A DNA stretch of 64,000 nucleotides. Origin: Gammaproteobacteria bacterium. Lineage in GTDB: Bacteria; Pseudomonadota; Gammaproteobacteria; Burkholderiales; Nitrosomonadaceae. A program made the translations under genes and the position numbers. Shown here piece after piece: positions 28,298 to 37,180 of the stretch. Position 1 is the first letter of the stretch, and each line of letters starts with the position of its first letter. The DNA lies in the NCBI GenBank assembly GCA_030431985.1, contig JAUIIB010000008.1, forward strand, positions 1-64,000, read 5' to 3'. The notes below the pieces were generated by a model. That model was not told the DNA's origin. It did not search any database and saw nothing but the letters and a program-made list of their open reading frames with translations.

Positions 28298-28458
28298 AAC
28301 ATCGTTAATACAGAAATTAAAGAGTATGTTTAATACCAAATGGTTTTTTTGCCCGTGTAAATTGTGTGAATGCAGCGTTTGATACAAATCAGCTTATAAA
28401 CCGAGCCAGTCGCCCGAATGGCTCATAAAACAGCCAAATCTAGTTTTATAAGTAGCTC

Positions 28459-30831
28459 GTGTCCATACGTTTAAGCATTCTGGTATTTGTCTCAGGCGTT
28501 ATTTTATTGCAATGGCAGGCTGAATTACCTGCCATGTCTGTAACACCTGCTTTATTACTCCCCTTACTTGTTGCCATTTTTTGTTGGCATAGCCAGAAGC
28601 CAGTATTACTACTTATCAGTCGGTCTTTGCTTTTGTTCTTTGTATTTTATTGTGGCTATTTCTGGGCTGCTGGTGTGGCCACTTGGCGTTTAGCTGATGT
28701 TTTACCGGAAGTATGGGAAGGAAAGGATATTAAAGTTATCGGGGTGATATCCAATATGCCGCAATACGATAGCAATAAAGTGCGGTTTCAATTCAATGTT
28801 GAACAGATTGTAACATCGCAAGCCTATGTGCCGAATCATGTTGCTTTGTCTTGGTATTTTGATCGACCCTCGATACCCGCAATTCGTGCTGGTGAGCGCT
28901 GGCAAATAACGATACGTCTTAAACGACCACACAGTAATATTAATCCGGCCGGCTTTGATTATGAAGTCTGGGCGCTGGAAAGAAATATCCGTGCAGTAGG
29001 ATATGTACGACCGGTGTCGGATAATAACCGATTGGATTCGCAGGTAAATTCTTTCGTGCACTGGGTTACGGCACAAAGACAACAGATTCAGCAAAAATTT
29101 AATGTATGGTTAGGCGATTATCCCTATGTAGGCATGTTGATGACGCTTGCAACGGGAGACCAGCGTGCAATTCCTGCCGATCAATGGCAGGTCTTAACGC
29201 GTACCGGAACGAATCATTTAATGGCGATTTCCGGTCTTCATATCACATTGATATCGAGTATCGTATATTTCCTGGTCACCTATATATGGCGGCGAAGTAC
29301 GCGCTTATTAATAAAGCTACCCGCGCATCGGGCAGCAGTTATTGCTGGATTATTTGTCGCGTTAATCTATACGTTGCTTTCGGGATTTGCGATTCCCGCC
29401 CAACGCGCTTTTTTCATGTTGGCTGTTGTAGCTATTGCATTGTGGTATGGACGCATGGCGGCACCGACGTTGATTCTGGCCTGGGCACTATTGTTGGTTG
29501 TTTTAATCGATCCATGGGCAGTGTTGTCGGCGGGGTTTTGGTTATCATTTGGCGCGGTAGGGATTGTTATGCTCGTTACGGTTGGTCGCATCGGTAATAT
29601 GCATTGGCTAAGTGGATGGTTCCATGTGCAATGGGCGATTACACTGGGGTTGGTTCCAATTTTATTAGCGTTATTTCAGCAGGTATCGCTAGTTTCACCA
29701 GTTGCCAATGCGGTAGCAATTCCGTTAGTCAGCCTACTTGTAGTGCCGCTTACTTTACTCGCGTTAATACCATATTGTGAGTTCTTACTTCCTTTAGCCC
29801 ATAGCGTCTTAAGTGTTGCAATGGAATTTCTTCAGGTACTAAATACATTGCCTCAGCCGGTTTGGCAACAACATATGCCACCATTTTGGGCAATTATCGT
29901 AAGTGTCATTGGAGTAGTCTGGATGTTGCTACCCGGCAGTCATGGTTTAAATTATTTTTCTGGTTTTCCAGCGCGCTGGTTGGGTATCGTAGCTTTATTG
30001 CCTTTGTTTCTGACTATACCGCCCAAACCTTCTGAAGGGGCTTTATGGTTGACAGTATTGGATGTCGGCCAAGGGCTAGCTATAGTGGCACAAACAGAAA
30101 ATCATGCGTTATTGTTCGACAGTGGTCCGGCATATGCTGAAACCGATAGTGGGAAACGTATAATCATACCGTTCTTGCGTGCGCAGGGAATAGCGCAGTT
30201 GGATCGTATGATCATTTCACACGCCGATTCTGATCATAGTGGCGGTGCATTGTCGGTGATTAATGCGTTTAATGTTGAAATGCTATCGTCGTCACTGGAT
30301 AGCAATCATCCCATTTTACAAACTGTCAAACACCATGAGCTATGTGGCAGAGGGCAGTCTTGGTTGTGGGATGGCGTACTGTTTGAAATACTGCACCCAA
30401 CAACCGATCTTTACTTGAATTCTAACCGGCAGACCAATACAAGCAGTTGTGTACTGAAAATAACGGCAGCAACCGGTAGCATTCTTATTCCGGCCGATAT
30501 TACCCAAACCATTGAAGATTTGTTGATGGATACTCAAGCGGAAAAGCTACCGTCAACGGTGCTAATTGCACCTCACCATGGTAGTTTGACATCTTCGAGT
30601 GTATTGTTTGTTAAACAGGTGAATCCGGCGGTAACCATCTTTACGGTTGGTTACCGCAATCGTTTTGGGCACCCGAAAGATACAATTATCCATCGATATC
30701 TGGATCAGGGAAGTGCTGTTATGCGCAGTGATAAACACGGTGCCATATTTTTGCGATTTGAGACGGGTGAACTGTTCGTAGATAGTTGGCGACAAATGCG
30801 GTCACGTTATTGGCATAAAAAGGCTATTTAA
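28459..30831 (+). CDS. comEC: DNA internalisation channel ComEC/Rec2
   Basis: ComEC carries single-stranded DNA across the inner membrane in natural transformation. The 790-residue protein has an N-terminal membrane segment, an OB-like DUF4131 domain (about 60-190), the competence TM domain (about 215-510, with LATGDQRAIPADQWQVL and GTNHLMAISGLHITLIS), and a C-terminal metallo-beta-lactamase domain (about 530-780) with TVLDVGQGLA, SHADSDHSGGAL, LIAPHHGS and FGHPKDTI. It starts at a GTG and has no strong ribosome site. The metal-site residues appear intact, so it looks functional. Confidence 0.95.
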   Translation: MSIRLSILVFVSGVILLQWQAELPAMSVTPALLLPLLVAIFCWHSQKPVLLLISRSLLLFFVFYCGYFWAAGVATWRLADVLPEVWEGKDIKVIGVISNMPQYDSNKVRFQFNVEQIVTSQAYVPNHVALSWYFDRPSIPAIRAGERWQITIRLKRPHSNINPAGFDYEVWALERNIRAVGYVRPVSDNNRLDSQVNSFVHWVTAQRQQIQQKFNVWLGDYPYVGMLMTLATGDQRAIPADQWQVLTRTGTNHLMAISGLHITLISSIVYFLVTYIWRRSTRLLIKLPAHRAAVIAGLFVALIYTLLSGFAIPAQRAFFMLAVVAIALWYGRMAAPTLILAWALLLVVLIDPWAVLSAGFWLSFGAVGIVMLVTVGRIGNMHWLSGWFHVQWAITLGLVPILLALFQQVSLVSPVANAVAIPLVSLLVVPLTLLALIPYCEFLLPLAHSVLSVAMEFLQVLNTLPQPVWQQHMPPFWAIIVSVIGVVWMLLPGSHGLNYFSGFPARWLGIVALLPLFLTIPPKPSEGALWLTVLDVGQGLAIVAQTENHALLFDSGPAYAETDSGKRIIIPFLRAQGIAQLDRMIISHADSDHSGGALSVINAFNVEMLSSSLDSNHPILQTVKHHELCGRGQSWLWDGVLFEILHPTTDLYLNSNRQTNTSSCVLKITAATGSILIPADITQTIEDLLMDTQAEKLPSTVLIAPHHGSLTSSSVLFVKQVNPAVTIFTVGYRNRFGHPKDTIIHRYLDQGSAVMRSDKHGAIFLRFETGELFVDSWRQMRSRYWHKKAI

Positions 30832-31432
30832 TTGCACATATTTGTTTGCGCCATACAAGTAAATAGTTATTTGCCGGCATGGTATAACTATCTTTTAATG
30901 CTAAATTGTGTGACTTTGCAAGTTCTGATAAATCAGTAATGTCCCGAATTCCGCTCTTCGTATCGCGGCTTTTGAGCCAGCGGTCAAACTTCCTGTTACT
31001 GTCGCTGCTGTAGCAACTACCATGATTAAATGGCCCGTAAATGCAGAAAAAACCACCATCCTGCAACAATTGGCCGACTTGAGTGAATAAGCGGCATACT
31101 TGCCGCCAATGAACAATATGTAGTGTATTTGCTGTGAATACAGTATCGGCTTGAATGTTCGGCCATTTATCATCATCAATATCCAGAGAGACGGGCTGCG
31201 CTAGATTGTTTGATGAATGAATCTGGCATAGGTATGACAATGCAGGCAGCTTTTCAGGTAATTCGGTTGGTTGCCAGATTAAATGTGGAAGTGCAGGTGC
31301 GAAGTGGATGGCATGCTGACCCGATCCACTGCCAATCTCAAGCACCAATCTGCTCGAAGTTAATATTATTTTGAGTTTTTCCAGGATTGGTTGCTTATTA
31401 CGTTCCGCCGCTTCGGATAATGCAGTTTGCAT
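30824..31432 (-). CDS. DUF938 family methyltransferase-like protein
   Basis: A 202-residue protein with a SAM-binding Rossmann start, VLEIGSGSGQHAIHFAPALP, then WQPTELPEKLPAL, FTANTLHIVHWRQVCRLF and FCIYGPFNHGSCYSSDSNRKF. These are hallmarks of DUF938 proteins, which have a class I methyltransferase fold and unknown substrate. It is convergent with comEC, overlapping its 3' end by 8 nt, and lies just downstream of the sugar dehydrogenase on the same strand, perhaps read through from it (15-nt gap). Confidence 0.88.
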   Translation of the reverse strand: MQTALSEAAERNKQPILEKLKIILTSSRLVLEIGSGSGQHAIHFAPALPHLIWQPTELPEKLPALSYLCQIHSSNNLAQPVSLDIDDDKWPNIQADTVFTANTLHIVHWRQVCRLFTQVGQLLQDGGFFCIYGPFNHGSCYSSDSNRKFDRWLKSRDTKSGIRDITDLSELAKSHNLALKDSYTMPANNYLLVWRKQICAIK

Positions 31433-31447
31433 CGAATATAATTAAGA

Positions 31448-32611
31448 TTATTCGGCTGCCGGTACTAACTTGAGGATTTGACCGTCATCTTCATCAGTTA
31501 ATAAATAGAGCGCACCATCAGGCCCTTGCTCAACATCACGAAATCGCATAGTGTTTTTCAGCAATTTTTCTTCGTTCAAAACTTTGTTATGACTTACCGT
31601 AAGTCGAATAAGATGTTGACCCGCTAAAGTACCGATAAATAGATTGCCGCGCCATTTTGGAAATAAACTGCCGGTATAAAATAACATCCCGGATGGCGCC
31701 ACCGATGGCGTCCAGTAATAAATCGGTTCTTCGTAGCCTTGTTCGGCATGTTCATCCCTAATCGGCATCATAGAATAGTGCACACCGTAGCTGGCATTGG
31801 GCCATCCGTAATTACTCCCTGGTTTGGGTATGTTGATTTCATCACCGCCACGGGGCCCATGTTCATGGATCCATAATTCTCCGGTTTTAGGGTGTATTGC
31901 TGCGCCTTGTACACTGCGGTGGCCATATGACCAGATTTCCGGTTTTGCCTTGCTATCGTTTATAAAAGGATTGTCATCGGGAATGGAACCGTCGGTACGA
32001 ATACGAATTATCGCACCCAGATGATTATCTGTATTTTGCGCTTCTTCCATATGATCGCCGCGTTCACCCAGCGTAACAAACAGGGAACCGTCCGGAGAAA
32101 AGGCCAGGCGCGATCCAAAGTGTATTCCGCCATGGACTTTTGGACTTTGACGAAAAATGACCTTAAGGTTTTTTAAACTGTTATTAGTAAGTTCAGCGCG
32201 TGCTACAGCGGTACCGGCAATTGTGCCTTCGGCTGTGGCTAGTGGCTCGGCATACGAGAAGTAAATCAGACGGTTGGCCTTGAAGTCAGGGTCAATCGCA
32301 ACGTCTAAGAGGCCGCCTTGTTTGATAGTGTAAACTTCTGGTACGTTTTTGATCGGATCCAATAGTTGACCGTCCGGCTTAACCAAGCGTAAACGGCCTG
32401 TGCGCTCAGTAACTAGCAAGTTACCATCCGGTAAAAACGCCATTCCCCAGGGATGATTAAGCCCACCCGAAAATCGTGTAACATCGAATTCCACTTGATC
32501 GGATTGAGCATACGTGAGAGGAATGGCCAGCAGGCATGCATATATCAGGGCAAAGGAAACATAAACAGCTCGAAATCGCGTATTCAATAGAACTAGGTAG
32601 AATGGCATCAT
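31448..32611 (-). CDS. PQQ-dependent soluble aldose sugar dehydrogenase (Asd/YliI family)
   Basis: A 387-residue secreted quinoprotein. After an N-terminal signal segment (cleavage near AYAQS) comes the six-bladed beta-propeller of GDH-B/Asd enzymes: GLNHPWGMAFLPDGNLLVTE, RTGRLRLV, GGLLDVAIDPDF, VHGGIHFGSRLAFSPDGSLF, WSYGHRSVQGAAIHP, WIHEHGPRGGDEIN and GNLFIGTLAGQHLIRL. Family members oxidise aldose sugars in the periplasm using bound PQQ and pass electrons to the respiratory chain. It lies 89 nt downstream of a TonB receptor that resembles the PQQ importer, which strongly suggests imported cofactor. No pqq synthesis genes are in the window. Confidence 0.9.
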   Translation of the reverse strand: MMPFYLVLLNTRFRAVYVSFALIYACLLAIPLTYAQSDQVEFDVTRFSGGLNHPWGMAFLPDGNLLVTERTGRLRLVKPDGQLLDPIKNVPEVYTIKQGGLLDVAIDPDFKANRLIYFSYAEPLATAEGTIAGTAVARAELTNNSLKNLKVIFRQSPKVHGGIHFGSRLAFSPDGSLFVTLGERGDHMEEAQNTDNHLGAIIRIRTDGSIPDDNPFINDSKAKPEIWSYGHRSVQGAAIHPKTGELWIHEHGPRGGDEINIPKPGSNYGWPNASYGVHYSMMPIRDEHAEQGYEEPIYYWTPSVAPSGMLFYTGSLFPKWRGNLFIGTLAGQHLIRLTVSHNKVLNEEKLLKNTMRFRDVEQGPDGALYLLTDEDDGQILKLVPAAE

Positions 32612-32700
32612 TTTTCCTCAGTTTTTAAGTTCAATGAAATACAATGTATCATCGTTGGCAAGCAGCCTCAATAGCTCACTAAACAGGATGTTATAGTTGT

Positions 32701-34842
32701 TTAGAACGGTGTAATCCGCAGCCCGATTCCACCAAAGACATTAATCGGCGCACCTGGTTCAAAATAACGCCCGAATGCTGCATTAATTCGAGTATTGGCG
32801 TTATAGTGCTGGTCGAATAAATTGTTGATGCCGGCGAAAACAGAACTCTCCAACCAGTGGAAACGTGTTTTCCATCCAAACAGTAACTGTCCGAGCGTAT
32901 AAGCATTATTAGTCACCGAATTGGCGTCATCGACGAAGAACGTGCCAACGCGTTGTACATGAAGCTGGCTGAAAAACCCAAGTGGATGAGCATAACGTAG
33001 TAATCCTTCCCAGCGGTGTTCTGGTATGCCTGGAAAGGTATTGCCATTCATATTTACACCATCGATCGAAAATTCTTCGAATTCAAAATCAGAATAGGTG
33101 TAACTTATTTCGCCATGTAGTCCTTTCCACTCAGGGGTTGCCAACCGTGTTTCCACACCCAGACGGCTAGATTCGCCTGTGTTCCGAAAAAAAGCGCGTC
33201 CTGGCGATCCAGGTAATTCAAACGGTAGAATTTCATCCCATGAATAAATATAAAACAGTACCGATTCATATTGAAATTCACTCATTGTTCCACGTATTCC
33301 AAGTTCCTGGCTCAATGAGGTCTGTGGTTTTAAATCAGGGTTGAATCCACCCCGGCCTGATGGATTGTTGATGAGTTCTGTAGTGGCCGGTGTTTCAAAA
33401 ATCGATGCAACATTAGCATAGATTTGATGCCGTTCATTTAGATGATAAACCAGCCCGACAGTACCACTGCCTTGTGAAAATGTTTTATTACCAGACTGGT
33501 CTCCATCTGCCAGGAATGTGTCATTCACTTCAAAATATAACCAGTCCCAACGACCGCCCAAGACTACGTCCAGCTTATCATGCACCCGCCATTCGCTGCG
33601 TAAAAATGGGCCAACGTTTTGTACACGTTCAGTTTGGTTTAGTGTCAGCGCACCACGTGTGCCATCATGATTATTGAAACGCTGACGGTTGTCATTTTGA
33701 ATACCGTAATCGACGCCGACAATCATGCGGTTGGGACGGTTAAACAATCGATGATCGTGGCGATATTGTATGGCAGCACCGCCAACCAGCCGGTCAAATT
33801 GTACCTGTCCACCGTCAAAAAACGGCAGTCGGTTTTGAAAATCTCGATGCAACATATGCAAGGTGACCGACAATTCCTGATGGACAGCCGGTCTGGTACG
33901 AAATCGTATACCCATTTGTTCCTGATCGACCATTTCTCCCGCCTTAAACTGTTTATTTCTTGGCGATGCCTGGTTGGGGTTGTTGTGTGCCTGCTCTCGT
34001 GTCAAGCCGCCGGGGTCCTTGCTCTCCGGCGAATAAAATTTGCGGAAAAGCACCATTAAATCTGAGTTGTCGTTTAGTTTAAAATTGAGTTTCGCTTGTG
34101 TGAAATAATTGTGCACATTACTATGGTCGCGCCATCCATTCTGTTGGAGATGCGAGCCGAACAGAGTGTAGTCATGTTGCCCATACCGGCCTCCAGCAAA
34201 CAGTTCGGATTTGAATAAACCGTATTGACCGAAAACCTGGCGCGGTGAAACGACAAATCGCTCCTGAGGGACGTTACGCGTAGACATGCCGATCATGCCA
34301 CCGGAGGCGTTGCCATACAAAGATGCCGTTGGACCACGCACGATTTCCATGTTTTGTATTAGCGACGGGTCAATCGAGTCAAGCTGGGTTTGTCCGTCAG
34401 GCAGCGTTTGCGGTATACCGTCAACATACATCTGAATTCCACGCACGCCAAAAGCCGAGCGCGCACCAAACCCACGGATTGCAATGCGTAAGTCTTGTGA
34501 AAAATTTGCTTGATTCTGAAAAAATACACCAGGTGTATTGCGCGCAAATTCGTCCAATGTTACGCCAGGCTGGAAGTGCTGCTGCGGAGAACGGTTAAAC
34601 TGCGATATTGAATAAGGAATATCTTTTATTTGTCGTTCGCTACGTGTTGCTGTGACATTGATGGGGTTGAGTAAAATTTCATGTGACTCAGTTTTTTGTG
34701 CGTAGACGGGTGTTGCGGTTTGAATAAAAATAAATGATAGAACGATTTTAATCAAAGAAAACCAACTATGGGCTGCCGGATGATATCCGTTTTTGCTGAA
34801 TGTATGTATATAGTAATACTGGCGGAATAAGGGGTAATACAT
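32701..34842 (-). CDS. TonB-dependent receptor, PqqU/YncD-like (PQQ uptake)
   Basis: A 22-strand outer-membrane TonB receptor of about 713 residues ending in the aromatic ITPF. A signal region (FIFIQTATPVYAQ) precedes a plug with LDEFARNTPGVFFQ, SQDLRIAIRGFGARSAFGVR, GIQMYVDGIPQTLPDGQ and MEIVRGPTASLYGNASGGM. These segments and the barrel motifs DPGGLTREQ, TFPGIPEH and AFGRYFEPG parallel E. coli YncD (PqqU), the known PQQ importer, more than siderophore receptors. The neighbour is a PQQ-dependent dehydrogenase. I chose the ATG at 34842; a TTG at 34896 extends the frame. A siderophore or cobalamin role is less likely but not excluded. An iron- or PQQ-responsive control site was not recognised. 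Confidence 0.88.
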   Translation of the reverse strand: MYYPLFRQYYYIHTFSKNGYHPAAHSWFSLIKIVLSFIFIQTATPVYAQKTESHEILLNPINVTATRSERQIKDIPYSISQFNRSPQQHFQPGVTLDEFARNTPGVFFQNQANFSQDLRIAIRGFGARSAFGVRGIQMYVDGIPQTLPDGQTQLDSIDPSLIQNMEIVRGPTASLYGNASGGMIGMSTRNVPQERFVVSPRQVFGQYGLFKSELFAGGRYGQHDYTLFGSHLQQNGWRDHSNVHNYFTQAKLNFKLNDNSDLMVLFRKFYSPESKDPGGLTREQAHNNPNQASPRNKQFKAGEMVDQEQMGIRFRTRPAVHQELSVTLHMLHRDFQNRLPFFDGGQVQFDRLVGGAAIQYRHDHRLFNRPNRMIVGVDYGIQNDNRQRFNNHDGTRGALTLNQTERVQNVGPFLRSEWRVHDKLDVVLGGRWDWLYFEVNDTFLADGDQSGNKTFSQGSGTVGLVYHLNERHQIYANVASIFETPATTELINNPSGRGGFNPDLKPQTSLSQELGIRGTMSEFQYESVLFYIYSWDEILPFELPGSPGRAFFRNTGESSRLGVETRLATPEWKGLHGEISYTYSDFEFEEFSIDGVNMNGNTFPGIPEHRWEGLLRYAHPLGFFSQLHVQRVGTFFVDDANSVTNNAYTLGQLLFGWKTRFHWLESSVFAGINNLFDQHYNANTRINAAFGRYFEPGAPINVFGGIGLRITPF

Positions 34843-34964
34843 GTAGTGCAATTGCGGTTGCTTTACTGTGAATACCAGGAAATGATCATATTGCAATTAA
34901 TTGATTATAAATTCTAATGGCTCGCTATTGAAGCCGTAGAATGAGGCGGTACATGATGGAACAG

Positions 34965-35342
34965 TTATTCCATTTCATAATCGGTTGTCAGCATTTCAAG
35001 CAGATGCCCGTCAGGGTCGCGGAAGTACACGCCCCGGCCGCCGTAGTCGTGATTGATTTCCATATTTTCCGGGTTAAAGGGACCGCTACCGTATGCAATG
35101 TTTTCGCCTTTGATGCGCTCAAAAATGCTATCAAATTCGAGCTCGGAAACTTTGAAAGCATAGTGATGTGATTCAAAATCATCTCGATCGGCAAAATCCA
35201 GGCACAGTGTATCGTTGACTCGCACGACGATAAATGAAACGAAGGGGCCGAGATATTCGAATCCAAAGATACGTACATAAAACCGGGCGCTGTATTCCTT
35301 GTCATGCGTTGGAATAATGGTGTGATTGAGTGTGATGGGCAT
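34965..35342 (-). CDS. VOC family (glyoxalase/dioxygenase-like) protein
   Basis: A 125-residue protein with the paired beta-alpha-beta-beta-beta units of the vicinal-oxygen-chelate fold. Metal-type residues are visible as LNHTIIPTHDKEYSARFYVR (His), FESHHYAFKV, and RGVYFRDPDGHLLEML (Glu). Such proteins include glyoxalase I, dioxygenases and resistance proteins; the substrate cannot be told. I chose the ATG at 35342 because the fold begins there; an ATG at 35393 would add 17 residues. Confidence 0.83.
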   Translation of the reverse strand: MPITLNHTIIPTHDKEYSARFYVRIFGFEYLGPFVSFIVVRVNDTLCLDFADRDDFESHHYAFKVSELEFDSIFERIKGENIAYGSGPFNPENMEINHDYGGRGVYFRDPDGHLLEMLTTDYEME

Positions 35343-35471
35343 AGTTGTTTCTGAATTGTAGTGGGACACGGTGTAATGTGTAGTTGTTGTCATACTGTAA
35401 CATGTCTGTCATATTAACTTGCTAAATTAATCTAGCCGAAGGTTCATAGAACACATAATTTGGAGAGAAAA

Positions 35472-37067
35472 ATGGTTAGATTAAATAAAAAACAGACAGG
35501 TTTATCAATACTGTCGGCAATGATGCTGGGCCTAGCTTCAGCAAACAGTCAGGCGACAGCTACATTTGATCCAGCAACGGGTACTGTAGATATGCCAGTT
35601 GTGCAAATAGTAGATGGCGCTTCGACAAGCTTTTTTAATGTACAACTGCAGATTGATGGCGGTGCGCTTAGATTGACTTCAGCAAATCCGGTCTCTGCCG
35701 TTCAAGGGCAAGAGCGCGTAGTATACGATACAGCAACCCAGGCATTGCATGTACCGTCGATTACAGTGGGCGCCAATGAATTTTATGCAAAATTAAAACT
35801 GGCTCCAGGAGCGGGCGGTATTAGTTTTACAGTCGATCAATTGGTCAGTAACAGTTTTCAAGGTTGCCCGAGTTTTTCAACTGCCGGGCCGGTTGATGGC
35901 TCATGTGTCCTGAGTGGCGAAATTAATCAGGACATTACGCTAACGAAAAACATTCAATGGATTGTTTCGGGTGGTGTATTTATTGGTGGCGACAATGTCA
36001 ACAGCGCAACGTTAACAATCAATCCTGGCACGCAAATTTTCGGTCAACAGGGTGCAGACTTTTTATGGATTAGACGCGGCTCGAAAATTATGGCTGAAGG
36101 TACGCCAGATAACCCGATTGTTATGAGCGGTCCATTGCAGCAATCTGCCGGTGAGTGGGGTGGACTGGTGATTTCCGGTAATGCACCTGTCAATGGGTGT
36201 AATGAAGGTGTTAGTCCATGTGAAATTCCTTTTGAGGCGATTACATCGGAGTTTTTTGGTGGAAACAACGCTGCCGATAATAGTGGTCTGATCAAATATA
36301 CTCAAATTCTGTTTGCCGGCTTTGCCGTACGTCCCAATGAGGAACTGAACGGCTTGACGCTTAACGGTGTCGGTTCAGGTACCGTGATTGATTTTGTACA
36401 AGTGCACGAGGGCCTGGATGACGGTGTGGAAATGTTTGGCGGTACTGTCGGCTTAAAGCATATGGTGTTAAGCAGTATCGGTGATGATAGCCTGGACTGG
36501 GGCAGTGGTTGGACTGGCAAAGCTCAGTTCGTGTTGATTAAACAAGCTGACGATGATGGTGATCGTGGTATTGAAGCCGATAACAATGAAGTTAACAATG
36601 ATATTACGCCACGTGCCAGGCCTACGTTATCGAATCTGACAATAATCGGTTCGCCGGTTGCAACACAAGGTGCGTTGCTGCGCCGTGGAACAGGTGCAAA
36701 TATTTGGAATACGGTAATTAGTGGTTTCCCAGATTGTGTGTCTATCGACGGTGAAGCTACTTTTATCAATGCAGGAGCCCCGGGTAATCTGACCGGTGAA
36801 TTGACTATGGTTAATTCGATTGTTAACTGCGGTAATAATTTCCTCGATGGTAATGGCGCAACATTTGCTGTAGCGGACTGGTTTACATCTCAGTCAGGTA
36901 ACAGTCAAGAAGATGCATTACTCAACGGTTTTTTACCGGCTGCAGGGTCGCCGTTAACATTAGGTGGCGCACCGGTTAACGATGCATTTTTTGATGCTGT
37001 TGATTATATCGGTGCATTCAGAGATGCCGACGATAATTGGACAGAGGAGTGGACTTTTGATTTTTAA
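35472..37067 (+). CDS. Secreted beta-helix-like protein of unknown function
   Basis: A 531-residue exported protein. GGAGA at 35461-35465 supports the ATG at 35472. A signal peptide ends near ANSQA. The first ~100 mature residues hold two imperfect copies of a beta unit (ATFDPATGTVDMP-V ... FFNVQLQI and VVYDTATQALHVPSI ... FYAKLKL). Then comes a right-handed beta-helix-like region: LTINPGTQIFGQQGADFLWI, RRGSKIMAEGTPDNPIVM, EWGGLVISGNAPVNGC, VHEGLDDGVEMFGGTVGLKH and GIEADNN. I know this pattern from unannotated surface proteins of other proteobacteria that often sit near TonB receptors. It stands alone and ends at a good terminator. A role in surface binding or scavenging is possible only as speculation. 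Confidence 0.85.
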   Translation: MVRLNKKQTGLSILSAMMLGLASANSQATATFDPATGTVDMPVVQIVDGASTSFFNVQLQIDGGALRLTSANPVSAVQGQERVVYDTATQALHVPSITVGANEFYAKLKLAPGAGGISFTVDQLVSNSFQGCPSFSTAGPVDGSCVLSGEINQDITLTKNIQWIVSGGVFIGGDNVNSATLTINPGTQIFGQQGADFLWIRRGSKIMAEGTPDNPIVMSGPLQQSAGEWGGLVISGNAPVNGCNEGVSPCEIPFEAITSEFFGGNNAADNSGLIKYTQILFAGFAVRPNEELNGLTLNGVGSGTVIDFVQVHEGLDDGVEMFGGTVGLKHMVLSSIGDDSLDWGSGWTGKAQFVLIKQADDDGDRGIEADNNEVNNDITPRARPTLSNLTIIGSPVATQGALLRRGTGANIWNTVISGFPDCVSIDGEATFINAGAPGNLTGELTMVNSIVNCGNNFLDGNGATFAVADWFTSQSGNSQEDALLNGFLPAAGSPLTLGGAPVNDAFFDAVDYIGAFRDADDNWTEEWTFDF

Positions 37068-37102
37068 TGTAAGCAAATAAAAGTTAATTACTCTATATTC
37101 AC

Positions 37103-37138
37103 AAGGCCCTGCAAAGTTTGTAGGGCTTTGTATTTTCT
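37103..37138 (+). terminator. Rho-independent terminator after beta-helix gene
   Basis: GCCCTGCAAA (from 37106) pairs with TTTGTAGGGC around a short loop and is followed by TTTGTATTTTC. The stem is extended by AA/TT on both sides. It lies 36 nt after the stop at 37067. Confidence 0.8.
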
Positions 37139-37180
37139 GTTCCAGCAAAATTTTTGAATATTTATTGATGGCAGAAATGT

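Noticed and set aside
29106-29597. 163-codon open frame within comEC
   Set aside because: It lies in another frame of comEC, is rich in Cys/Arg/Ser and has no recognisable domain.
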